Assembly (NCBI GenBank): GCA_002104905.1
Contig: MCFE01000144.1
Coordinates: forward strand, 1 to 64,000
Reading direction: 5' to 3'
Source: Basidiobolus meristosporus CBS 931.73
Lineage: Eukaryota; Basidiobolomycota; Basidiobolomycetes; Basidiobolales; Basidiobolaceae
DNA length: 64,000 nt
Both the position numbers and the translations under genes were made by a program. Every line of letters starts with the position of its first letter. Positions within the stretch are counted from its first letter, which is position 1. Below the pieces are notes generated by a model. The model saw nothing but the letters and a program-made list of their open reading frames with translations. It was not told the origin of the DNA and did not search any database. Below are positions 1 to 8,711 of the stretch, piece after piece.

Positions 1-2
1 AA

Positions 3-263
3 CAAGCACAGCCTCTATTTGATCTCCACAGAGCTGAATGGCGAAAGGCAGAATTGTTCCTGGATCGGTTAGAGGACCAGTTAGTAAGTGGGCCTTATGT
101 TGTGGGGGTGAAGTATACAGCTGCTGACGTCCACGTCATCCCATTACTGGTCCATCTAAAGTCAATCAAGGGCGATGTAGTGTTCTCAGGAAGACCTAAC
201 CTACAACAGTATCTAACAAGGGTATCATCAAGAGAAAGTTTCAAATTGGTGTATGATGCATAA
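3..263 (+). CDS. Glutathione S-transferase, C-terminal part (5' end outside window)
   Basis: An open frame enters from the left edge and stops with TAA at 261-263, giving about 86 residues. It reads as the all-helical C-terminal GST domain: an FLDRLEDQL helix, then GPYVVG and YTAADVHVIPLL, the usual 'F..G..Y..AD....P' pattern in which the Asp caps the helix of the hydrophobic core, then GRPNLQQYLTRV near the end. The thioredoxin-like N-terminal domain with the glutathione site lies outside the window, so the class cannot be given. No intron is visible in this part. GSTs conjugate glutathione to electrophiles in the cytosol. The next genes to the right are broken, so this one may also be decayed upstream. 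Confidence 0.65.
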   Translation, partial: QAQPLFDLHRAEWRKAELFLDRLEDQLVSGPYVVGVKYTAADVHVIPLLVHLKSIKGDVVFSGRPNLQQYLTRVSSRESFKLVYDA

Positions 264-352
264 CAAAGCAATAAATATGCAAATGTATTTTGATTTTCAA
301 TCAAGGAAGCATCGAGGATTTATGGGCTGATTTAGCGGGAAAGGAAGTTTTT

Positions 353-459
353 GATTGAACTAGCATATATCCTTAGATTAAAAATACTCACGCTGTAACA
401 GTTCGATTGAACTAGCATATATCCTTGGATTTACAAATTACTCACGCTGTAAACAGTTC
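353..459. repeat. Two-copy tandem repeat of about 53 bp
   Basis: The unit starting GATTGAACTAGCATATATCC and ending CACGCTGTAA(A)CAGTTC occurs at about 353-405 and again at 406-459 with a few substitutions. It lies just 3' of the sulfurtransferase pseudogene and contains no gene. Confidence 0.75.
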
Positions 460-1075
460 TATGTTGCAAGTGGGAACAAGAACAAGATTCTAGTGAATGG
501 TTTATCTACAGTGTTGATTGAATATACAGTAGGCGCGGCCTTTTCAAGAATAATTGTGTAGCGTCCTTTTTCTTCATGCTTCTCAACTAGTTGGTTTCCT
601 GTGGCATCGCACCATGCAGCAGCGTCACGAGCTAAACCTGCGTCAGTAGCAATGATTTCCACACGTTCACCAATAGCAATCTTATCCATCGCTTGCTTCA
701 CCTGCAAGATAGGCCCGGGGCATTGTAAAGCACAAACATTTACCTTCAAGGCAACTGAAGGAGTTTCTGTGGGAGCAGCAGCTGACTGGGAAGAAGGCAC
801 AGGGAATGGCTTGGGGACCGGAGCAATGCTGGTGGAATAAGTCTTATAACCCCCAATCAAATTACGTACATTGCGATATCCATGCCCCATTAATATGCGT
901 TGAGCCAGGTATCCGCGCAGTCCTATAATTCAGTATAGGACAACCGGCCTATTCGTCGGGATTTCGGCAAGATGTTCTCGTAAATCGTCCAAGGGAATAT
1001 TAATCGCACCTGTTAGGGTGTCCTCCAGGGTGGTCATCTCCGGATAGGCATTATATCAACAGCAGCTCCCTATTC
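459..1075 (-). pseudogene. Rhodanese-TusA sulfurtransferase pseudogene
   Basis: On the minus strand a rhodanese segment (GAINIPLDDLREHL, then VVLY, then GLRGYLAQRILMGHG and NLIGGYKTY) runs in frame into a Pro/Ala-rich linker and a TusA/SirA domain with the diagnostic CPGP motif (VNVCALQCPGPILQVKQAMD) and an intact ending at 459. This rhodanese-TusA order is known from the C-terminal end of bacterial CoA-disulfide-reductase-like fusion proteins; the flavoprotein part is not visible here. The codon expected to be the catalytic Cys of the CxxGxR loop is TGA (930-932, minus strand). About 40 codons upstream the frame also breaks near 1050-1065. The family transfers sulfane sulfur. Read-through is not supported by anything else, so I call it a pseudogene; the TusA half (459-890) alone could still be translated. 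Confidence 0.7.
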
Positions 1076-1142
1076 AGGTGTCTGACCCCATTTAGGTAAG
1101 CATCCACTTTTTGTTTCTCTACGCCTTGGATTTCTGTTAGGT

Positions 1143-1218
1143 AACCAAAAATGATCTCAGTGTATTGTAAATCAATCACTAACCAAAAATGATCTCGGTG
1201 CATTGTAAATCAATCACC
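1143..1218. repeat. Two-copy tandem repeat, 38 bp unit
   Basis: The 38 bp unit AACCAAAAATGATCTC(A/G)GTG... is present at 1143-1180 and 1181-1218 with about three differences. It is in non-coding DNA between two gene remnants. Confidence 0.8.
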
Positions 1219-1299
1219 AATGATTTGGCAATAACTCATAACTTCCTTGATACTTTCCTTAATTCCCAAATACAAAAGTTAGCTTAATATAGATACTAC

Positions 1300-1580
1300 A
1301 AACTTGACCCCAAGTCTAAAAGTGACTATACCAGGTTGGTCAAGTTTGCAGTGGATTACCTCTACTCTATGGCTACAGATCTGCCTGCCTCATCATACAG
1401 ACATGCTGTCCTTGAAGCATTTGGGCTCTTACCTTATTCCATCAGAGTTCTTCACCTCAGAACAAGGCTACTCCTGACACTTCACAAATGTTGAATATTT
1501 AGCAAAACCCACTTAGAGATTGATCCTTGGTGACCCCGATGTACAAGACTTTGCCAGATTTATCAAGGAATCTAGGTAAA
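1300..1580 (+). pseudogene. Possible remnant of an unrecognised protein gene
   Basis: One frame from 1300 gives YTRLVKFAVDYLYSMATDLP and ASSYRHAVLEAFGLLPYS, and after a shift near 1450 another frame gives FFTSEQGYS, FTNVEYLAKP and GDPDVQDFARFIKES with two in-frame stops. The two parts look like one continuous helical protein that lost its frame. I do not recognise the family. There is no start codon or splice-site set that joins the parts cleanly. Confidence 0.3.
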
Positions 1581-2059
1581 TGTATGTTTGTTCGATTGTG
1601 ATGGAGTTTGTATGGTAGGATCCATTGACATTTTGCTGCTTGTTATTGATTGGCCGACTATCTGAAGTTTTAATAGTATATCAAATCTGCGGTTGAGTTG
1701 CTGATCGTCATTTACCACGTATTCGGAGTATAAACTGGATTTTCAATCGTGTTCGCAACTTGGACAAATTGGGAAATAAACCCAAAATAGTAGATTATCC
1801 TGTGTAGCAGGCTTATTATCCTCTGCAGTATATTATCCCGTGTAACAGACATATTATCCAGTGTAGGCGTCCTGAAGTACAAACATTCCAACTGTTTCGG
1901 ATATATGGATAATTTCTCATTATACTACCTAACTGGTCGGACCGTAAAACAGATAAGCCCCTCCCCTCCAAACATAACTCGTCAAATGACTTTCCAAAGC
2001 CAAGGAATCAAGATTGCTTCGAAACCTTTATCTCCTTGAAGATACACAGCACAAAAGGC
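1581..2059. other. Non-coding stretch with a short degenerate triplicate
   Basis: No coding potential seen. Around 1791-1866 the phrase 'TATTATCC-GTGTA-CAG' recurs three times with changes at a spacing of about 27 bp. Confidence 0.5.
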
Positions 2060-3020
2060 ATGCTGCAGTTGTCACTGTGGTGGTGTGAAAAAGCAGACCG
2101 CTGGCCTGTACTCCTTGAAACTGAGCAAGCTTGGATATATTACCCGGACATTCGATGCTGCCTACCAAGGTGAGGATGAAGGTCTCTCCAGATATCTTGA
2201 ATATCTTAACCAGAGAGTGGAGGATTTCGAAAGTGTTGTATCTTACTTCACCACCTATTGCGGGGATCAGTTCAGTAAACGTTGGAGAATCGTGGAGAGG
2301 AGGTATGGATGTCAGTCTTTCATTTGAAGACCTGCCAAAGGGCCTTCAAGAACCAGAGAAGCCAAGGGTAAAGAGCCATACTTAGCCAACTGGGTCCCAA
2401 AGACCGCTTCATCAGTTACCTGATATGCTTGGCTTGGGTGTCATCTGCTTGCAATACCCGAGCTATTGACCAACAGGAGCGACAGGAAATTTTTGCTCAA
2501 GAACTCCTTGGCAGCCTTCTTGGCCTTGTTCATGTTGTTCAGGTCCAGTCCCAAGAAATCAAGTTTTGGCTCCGGTGCTTTAGAGTACTGCCCCTGATCT
2601 CTTTCTTTGCTTGTTCGTGCTACAGTAGGTCAAGAAGATGGGAGCCCCTTGGCTCTCTGGTCAGGGATACGGTCATAGCAGTAGCAACTTGGAGTGACAA
2701 ATGCCTTTCGACATGTGCCTTGTCTCATGGACGGCCGTATTAATGTCGATAATAAGTTTTTGGGTGCTGCGTAAGGGTAAGCGTCATTTATAGGAAACGC
2801 AATCCATATCCACAGCTTCCGGAGTTCCAGGATAGCATCGATCTCTCCTTGCCCTTTTCTGATGATTATGGAAACTGAAGCTACCACACGCCACTTTGGT
2901 GAAGAAGGAATTAAGCTTGCCAAAGAGCATAAGGAGTTGGATCTTATGGAAGGAGAAGTTTATATATCCCCTCATGACCATGTTACGGAGTTGATCCCCG
3001 AGTTGGTGAACTTCATATAA
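2060..3020 (+). pseudogene. Alpha/beta hydrolase pseudogene (dienelactone-hydrolase / YcjY-like)
   Basis: Pieces of one alpha/beta hydrolase appear in order but in different frames. Near 2070 there is a degraded oxyanion-loop region (CGGVKKQTAGLYSLKL), followed by GYITRTFDAAYQGEDEG, QRVEDFESVVSYFTT (2100-2260), then EAKGKEPYLANWVP in another frame (about 2355-2405), and at the end ISPCPFLMIMETEATTRHFG and HDHVTELIPELVNFI closing with a stop at 3017-3020. The family's C-terminal block normally carries the catalytic His. The nucleophile-elbow Gly-x-Ser-x-Gly region around 2300 cannot be read. At least three frame changes and several stops separate the parts, too many for introns. Functional substrate cannot be said. 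Confidence 0.65.
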
Positions 3021-3476
3021 GTCAGTAACAAGATGATACTTTTGATGTAACTTTCAACCTTGATGCTATTTGTTTCAAGACTAACGTAGTTAATCATGTC
3101 AAATAATTGCATATCATAGTTGAATACCCAGACTACAGGTGACGTACATGTAAGCTAAATGCTCACTAATCTGACAGTAAAAGAAGCACGCCTATTGACT
3201 CTCCAAAACCACGGAAGCAAGGTAATCTGAAACCTTCATCTACCCGAAAATACTCAACCCAAAGCATAGGCGGTTATGTCTATCCCGCTGCTTGATGTAT
3301 ATTACATAATACACCATGAAAGCCATCGTAGTTCTAACCAAAAATGGTTGGTATCTCATCATCAAAAAAAATATGATCATTTGCCAGAAATTTCGATCAA
3401 TTTGTCATCCAGTTACACGAGCCCATTATATAACGTGACTCGATGAACCTGGTTTGGTATTCAGAACTAAATTACA
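3021..3476. other. Intergenic, nothing recognised
   Basis: AT-rich sequence between two pseudogenes. A TATA-like ATTATATAACG lies at about 3424-3434, some 45 bases ahead of the ancestral start codon of the Hsp31-like gene. Confidence 0.4.
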
Positions 3477-4242
3477 ATGCCAGCCAATCTTCCACGCAGA
3501 GCACTACTTGCCATCACCAGCTATAACGAGCCATTTTACGCTAACGGCAGTAAAACTGGACTGTTTTACGACATTGCATCCTTACGAAGCGCTTGTTGAG
3601 GCCGGGTTTGAGGTCGATTTTGCCACCGAGACTGGTACCTACGGGATGGATGAGCACTCCCTGTCCAAGGATTTCCTCTCCGAAGATGATCAAAAGGTGC
3701 TGGCCGACCCTTCACACCCTTTCAATGTCAAGCTGAACTCGCAGCTTTACAAGGCAGAAGATCTCAACCCTGCTGACTATGGACTGTTCTTTGCCTCTGC
3801 TGGCCACGCAACCCTTTGGGATTATCCTACAGCTCGTCACCTGCAGCATATTGCTGAAGACATTTATAAGCGCGGGGGTGTGGTTTCGGCTGTATGTCAT
3901 GGGCCCGCCATTCTCCCCGGAATCATGGACAGCACCACTGGTAAATCCATTATTACTGGCAAAAAGGTTACTGGGTTCACCACCGAGGGTGAGGAAATGC
4001 TAAATCTGCTTGAGCTGATTAAATCGGCCAATGTGGCTACAATCGAGGAAGGAGCAGCGGCGGTCGGAGCAGAGTATGTGGCACCCCCTACTCCATTTGC
4101 CGACTTTACTCATACAGATGGCAGGGTGGTCACTGGAGCTAACCCTGCAAGTGCTAAATCTACTGCCATAAATGCTATCAAAGTGTTCTTGGTCTTTAAG
4201 AGGCTATCCATGTGTATAATATGTAATCCATGTTCATTGTAA
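3477..4242 (+). pseudogene. Hsp31-like DJ-1/PfpI family gene with N-terminal frameshift
   Basis: From about 3571 to 4242 one frame encodes nearly a whole Hsp31-type (class II DJ-1, glyoxalase III/chaperone) protein: LHPYEALVEAGFEVDFATETG, YGMDEHSLSKDFL, FFASAGHATLWDYP, the nucleophile elbow GGVVSAVCHGPA with the conserved Cys-His pair, and DGRVVTGANPASAKSTA near the end. The expected N-terminus (MPANLPRRALLAITSYNEPF, YANGSKTGLFY) is present from the ATG at 3477 but in another frame. The two frames meet at 3561-3576, consistent with loss of two bases, exactly where the family has the catalytic Glu of the VEALHPF motif. A 5' ORF from 3454 in the downstream frame exists but its first 40 residues are nonsense. 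No intron seen. Cytosolic detoxification of methylglyoxal would be the ancestral role. Confidence 0.75.
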
Positions 4243-4487
4243 AGAGAATAACAACCTTCTATGCGAATAAAATACGCAAATACAGCCTATATAGTCATTG
4301 TATTGGTAGGTAAATTTGCGTGTATAGATAATAACTTATAGTACTACCGTTGGCGGCTTAGCTTTGTTTACTCTAATCATGAAAACTCCACAGATTCTTA
4401 CTCCTGTTTTACTAACAATTTCACCGTTGAATAATTAGATAGATATATCTAACAGACCTAGTTATCTACATATCTGTGCCTCATTTC

Positions 4488-4836
4488 TGCTGTAAGAGTC
4501 TTGGAGATATTGGAAGCGATTGGGAGAACAAGTAGATTATTTGGTTCTCACTTAATGATTTATTGAATGTAAAAGTAGTACTAATACTTTTACATGGTCT
4601 TGGCATTACAAACATGTAGAATAGGTCAAGAAAGGTCCCAAGAACATGTGTGCAAAGCTTGGGGCTGTTTGGCCAACATTGAGAATTTTCATGTTCTAGG
4701 TACCTGGTATTTTGGTGCAAATATTCCAAGTAAATCCTGACAAAGAATTTGGTCAGTATTCTCTAGGATTTGAAGGTAATGATCTAAGTGACTAAGTTGA
4801 GTGAATACTTAGGTGGAATTCCGAATTTTTACAACA
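4488..4836. mobile_element. Ty1/copia LTR, 349 bp (family C1)
   Basis: Starts TGCTGTAAGAG and ends TTTTTACAACA, the ends of the C1 LTR that recurs in this window; in element orientation (minus strand) it reads TGTTGTAAAAA...CTCTTACAGCA. It adjoins the truncated copia internal region at 4837. Flanks are ATTTC (4483-4487) and ATTTG (4837-4841), four of five bases alike, so it could be a separate solo LTR or the 3' LTR of the neighbour. Confidence 0.8.
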
Positions 4837-4889
4837 ATTTGGGCTATTTCTTGTCCCATTGGATCTCTGGGCATTTGATACAGGAATGA

Positions 4890-6520
4890 TTACTTCTGGG
4901 ATACTCCTGGGCACTGCTTCAGGCTGAACCATGGTTGTAGAGTCCTCTGGAGTGAAGAAATTGCATTGTTTTGCTCTGATTCAATCCTGACAATTGGTGG
5001 ACTTGAGATCAGATTTTTGTCATCACCTGCTGTTGTTTTTTGTGGAAATCTTGAATTTTCATTGAACAAAACATCCCTGGACTTGATCAGCTTCATTGCT
5101 TTGGTATTGTAGAGTCTGTATGCTTTACTCTTGTTGCAGTAACCCAAAAATATGCATTTTACACTTTTTGGCTCAAATTTTGACTGATTTCTGGGCAGTT
5201 TCTTGGCATATGCTGTACACCCAAATATTCTTAGATGTTCTGCACTTGGTCTGTAGCCATACCATGCTTCAAATGGAGTAGAATCACAAAGTATTCTACT
5301 ATAACTCTTATTTCTAAGATATACAGCAGTGGCAACTCATTCTGCCCAAAAATCATAGGATAATTTTTGATCATGGATCATAGATCTTGCCATATCAATT
5401 ATTGATCTGTTAGGACATTCTGCTACCTCATTTTGCTGTGGGGAGTATGGTACAGTAGTCTCTTGCATTATCCCATGAATTTTGCAGAAGCGATAGAAGA
5501 GTTTTGCAGTATAACTCCACCAATGTCAGAGCATATTTTCTTGATTTTTTCACCAGTTTCTCTCTCCACCATGGCTTTGAACTCCCTGAGCTTAGACAGA
5601 GCTTCTTCCTTTCTCTCCATGAAGTAAACCCACATGTATCTTGTATAATCATCAATAAAAGTGATTAAATACTTCATTCCACCTAAGGATAAATTTTGCA
5701 TAGGTCCACACAGATCTGAGTGAATTAGATCTTATTTTTTCTTAGTTTTGATCAACCCAGAGCTCCTGAACAATTGTCTGACTTGTTTCCCATATATGCA
5801 GGCTTTACAGTGCTCCAAGTCAGCTGGAGAAGCAATTTCTACTCCAGAAATTAGCTGATCTTGATCATTTTGTGCAAATAATCAAAATTGATGTGCCCAA
5901 ATCTCCTGTGCCAAAGCATTGGTGTTTCTTCATTTAAGTTGCTAATATTGGCTTCCAAACATGATGGAATACAAGTCAACTTGTATTGATTCTGATCTCT
6001 GATACCCAAAGCAATATGGGCACCATTTTGATCAGTGATCTTGCAACCAGAATTGTCAAAGTTGAAACTGAGTCCTTCTGCAGTGGCCTTGTGTACAGAT
6101 AGTAGGTTCTTGGCTATTTCTGGTACATAGAGTACTTCTTTAAAGGTCAGTGTATGGCCTCCGTCACTGCTTCTCAGGCTTACTTGGATAGTTCCTTCTC
6201 CCACTGCATCAAGTGTTCTATTGTCACCCATGAAAACCTTCTTAATTGGAATTTCTTGATATTAGGTAAAAAGTTCTTTTTGGTGTGTAAAGTGTTGAGA
6301 TAATCCAGAGTCAATGTACCACGTCTGAGAATCCTTGTTTGTGGTCATATTTAGTGCAGATATGAATAATCTATATTCAGCTGTTGCAGCATTTCCATAT
6401 TCAGGCTTTGTTTGCTGACTATCTCTCCTTTTGAAGCACTGGTATGATGTGTGTCCTCTCCTTTTGCAGTAGTTACAAAACAGGCTGCTGTTGTCTTTGT
6501 AGGGTCTTGGCTACCTCCTT
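4890..6520 (-). pseudogene. Copia pol fragment: zinc knuckle, protease, integrase
   Basis: Reading leftwards: CNYCKRRGHTSYQC (a CX2CX4HX4C knuckle, about 6430-6475), WYIDSG protease motif near 6320, the ORF 6231-5851 with FKEVLYVPEIAKNLLSV and LWHRRFGHINFDYL, then EHCKACIYGKQ completing the HH-CC zinc site (about 5800), then MKYLITFIDDYTRYMWVYF, the first integrase catalytic block (5650-5700), and ICSDIGG where the family normally has SDNGGEF, so the second catalytic block is altered. After that stops accumulate. It would have cut and joined element cDNA; it cannot work now. Confidence 0.8.
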
Positions 6521-6522
6521 TG

Positions 6523-6871
6523 TGTTGTAAGAGTCTTGGAGATATTGGAAGTGATTGGGACAACAAGTAGATTATGTGGTTTTCACTTGATAATTTATTG
6601 AATGTAAAAGTAGTATTTATACTTTTACCTGGTCTTGGCATTACAAGCATGTAGAATAGATTAAGGAAGGTCCCAAGAACATGTGTGCAAAGTTTGGGGC
6701 TGTTTGGACAACTTTGAGAATTTTCATGTTCTGGGTACCAGGTATTTTGGTGAAGATATTCTAAGTAAATCCCAACAAGGAATTTGGTCAGTATTCTCTA
6801 GGATTTGAGGGTAATGATCTAAGTGACTAAGTTAGGTGAATATTTAGGTGGAAATACAAATTTTTACAACA
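6523..6871. mobile_element. Nested solo copia LTR with perfect 5 bp target duplication
   Basis: A C1-family LTR (TGTTGTAAGAG to TTTTTACAACA, 349 bp) interrupts gag of the older copia element. It is flanked by CTTTG at 6518-6522 and CTTTG at 6872-6876. The flanking gag halves resume the same protein, so this is an insertion followed by LTR-LTR recombination. Confidence 0.9.
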
Positions 6872-7532
6872 CTTTGTTGGTTATCATTGCTTACTAAAGC
6901 ATTTTCATCTTCCATCTTATTGGCACTTGATTTTCTTAATTCTTCATCCAGGAGCCTTCCATATATGTAATTTAAGGACAAATCTTCAGTTCTGGACTCT
7001 AGGGCTGATCCAACACCCTGAAACTTGTCTGTCAGGCTATTCAGGATGGTAACTAACACATTCTCATCAGTAGTTGGCAGACCCATAGATTCCATTTCAT
7101 CTACCAGCAGGGTAATTCTGTTAATTAGATTTTTCATTTCTTCTCCTGGCTACTTCTTTGTAGTAAAGAATTTTTGTCTCAGATACTTTTTCTTAGCAGC
7201 TGAACATGACTGGTAGGTGTCTTCTAATGTCTACCAGGCATTCTTTGCCGTTTTTGCTCTCAAGCATTGAATTAGCAATTTGTCTTTAACATTAAGGCAA
7301 ATGCAGTTAAAGTCATTTTGTTCTTTTTCTGGTACACTCAGGCTTCTTCTGCCACATCTTTAGGAGGGAATTCTTCTCCCATGACAATATCCCAAAGGCC
7401 TCTCTCTTGTAGCAGCATCTTCATGTTCAACTTCCACACTTGGTAGTTAGATCCATCCAACTTTTCAACAGAGGGAGAAATTCCAGTAATAGCAGTGGTA
7501 GACAATGCAGAGAGTGACAGCTTGGGGCTCAT
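6872..7532 (-). pseudogene. Copia gag (capsid) pseudogene
   Basis: Starts with ATG at 7532 (MSPKLSLSALSTTAIT), then VEKLDGSNYQVWKLNMKMLL and GLWDIVMG, typical of the copia gag N-terminal region. A stop follows at about 7338; the middle is in shifted frames, and the part at 7137-6890 resumes with NLINRITLLVDEMESMGLP, LVTILNSLTDKF and LNYIYGRLLDEELRK, the UBN2-type gag block. The rest of gag lies left of the nested LTR. The start codon falls inside the primer binding site. Confidence 0.8.
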
Positions 7533-7536
7533 AACC
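7524..7536 (-). promoter_or_regulatory. Primer binding site complementary to the initiator-tRNA anticodon arm (half-tRNA type)
   Basis: Directly after the LTR end (...TTACAACA) the minus strand reads GGTTATGAGCCCC. This is complementary to the anticodon arm of initiator tRNA-Met (GGGGCTCATAACC), the half-tRNA priming mode known from Drosophila copia and yeast Ty5. It does not start with TGG, so ordinary 3'-CCA priming is not indicated. Confidence 0.75.
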
Positions 7537-7886
7537 TGTTGTAAGAGTCTTGAAGATACTGGAAGTGATTGGGAGAACAAGCAGATTATGCGGTTTTCAC
7601 TTGATGATTTATTGAATGTAAAAGTAGTATTTATACTTTTACCTGGTCTTGGCATAAAAAACATGTATAATAGGCTAAGGAAGGTCCCCAAGAACATGTG
7701 TGCAAAGCTTGGGGCTGTTTGGACAACTTTGAGAATTTTCATGTTCTGGGTACCTGGTATTTTGATGAAAATATTCTAAGTAAATCCCAACAAGAAATTT
7801 GGTCAGTATTCCCTAGGATGCAAAGGTGATGATCTAAGTGACTAAGTTAGGTGAGTATTAAGGTGGAAATATGAATTTTTACTACA
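7537..7886. mobile_element. Ty1/copia LTR, 350 bp (5' LTR of the minus-strand element)
   Basis: C1-family LTR from TGTTGTAAGAG to TTTTTACTACA. In element orientation it precedes the primer site and gag start, so it is the 5' LTR. It is abutted without spacer by another LTR piece, so no target duplication can be assigned. Confidence 0.85.
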
Positions 7887-8203
7887 TTGGAGATATCACA
7901 AGTGATTGGAAGGATTAGTAGATTATGTGGTTTCACTTAATGATTTATTGAATGCAAAAGTAGCATTTATACTTTACATGGTCTTGGCATTACAAACATG
8001 TAGAATAGATGAAGGAAAGTCCCAAAAACATGTGTGCAAAGTTTGGGGCTGTTTGGACAACTTATCTAATTTTCATATTATGGGTAAATATTCTAAGTAA
8101 ATCCCAACAAGGAATTTGGTCAGTATTCCCTAGGATTTGAAGGTAATGATCTAAGTGGTCAAGTTAGGTGGATATTTAGGTGGAATTACAAATTTCTACA
8201 AGA
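7887..8203. mobile_element. Truncated copia LTR in tandem with the 5' LTR
   Basis: Begins TTGGAGATATCACAAGTG, i.e. the C1 LTR lacking its first 14 or so bases, and runs to AAATTTCTACA at about 8203, in the same orientation as its neighbour. Tandem LTRs like this arise by recombination or insertion at an LTR end. Confidence 0.75.
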
Positions 8204-8351
8204 ATGAATATTGAGTTGAGTGGGAGTGTTGTAAAAGTTTGTAATTCCACCAAAATATTTACCCAATTTAGTCATTTAGATCATTAAGTAAAAGCCATAT
8301 AATATAATTGTTCTCCCTATCACTTCCAATATCTCCAAAACCCTTATAACA
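8204..8351 (+). mobile_element. Inverted copia remnant: polypurine tract plus internally deleted LTR
   Basis: Here the element lies on the plus strand: GAGTGGGAG (polypurine tract, to 8226) is followed by TGTTGTAAAAG at 8227, and the LTR ends CTTATAACA at 8351. At about 125 bp it lacks the LTR centre. Its orientation is opposite to the LTR at 7887-8203. Confidence 0.7.
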
Positions 8352-8711
8352 GACTTAAGGTACTTTATTTGAGCTTGTTAAAGCTACAACAGAGTTTAAT
8401 GCATCTCTCCCAGTACTTGACATTTTGGTGAAAATTTACCAAGTAAATCCCAGCAGAGAATTTGAGCAAGAAATGCTAAGCTTCATAAGCTGTGATCTAA
8501 GTGACCAGGTCAATGGAATATTTAGGAGTATTTGCAAAATTTGCAATGGTTTTGAAGCAAGCCACACCATCTACACTTCAATCCTAAAAGCCAGATACCA
8601 ACATGCACCCATCTGCTGCAACATAGATAAAAGCACCATTCAGCATCTGTCACTCATTGTTTTTTTCCATCTGTAAGCATGAATTTGTAAGTACCCTGAG
8701 CTAATCAATAG
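8352..8711. other. Boundary between copia cluster and gene island; no gene seen
   Basis: About 360 bases without a convincing gene. It holds the 3' flank of the alpha/beta hydrolase gene. Confidence 0.5.

Larger units (their letters stand above)
4837..7536 (-). mobile_element. Degenerate Ty1/copia element body: gag, protease, integrase; no RT or RNase H
   Basis: Minus-strand internal region running from the primer site next to the LTR at 7537 down to 4837. In order it holds gag, a CCHC zinc knuckle, the aspartic-protease WYIDSG, the gag-pre-integrase HH-CC domain and the integrase core, then stops in the integrase-RT linker. Reverse transcriptase and RNase H are missing. Several stops and frame changes interrupt it, and a 349 bp solo LTR sits in gag. 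The order protease-integrase before RT is the hallmark of copia, not gypsy. Confidence 0.85.

Noticed and set aside
930-932. TGA as a selenocysteine codon in the rhodanese domain
   Set aside because: Attractive by position, but the frame also breaks upstream, the region is full of pseudogenes, and no SECIS-like structure was recognised. Kept only as a question in the findings.
4488-7886. Two flanking LTRs as one complete copia element with target duplication
   Set aside because: Outer flanks do not match, RT and RNase H are absent, and the left LTR might be a separate solo insertion.
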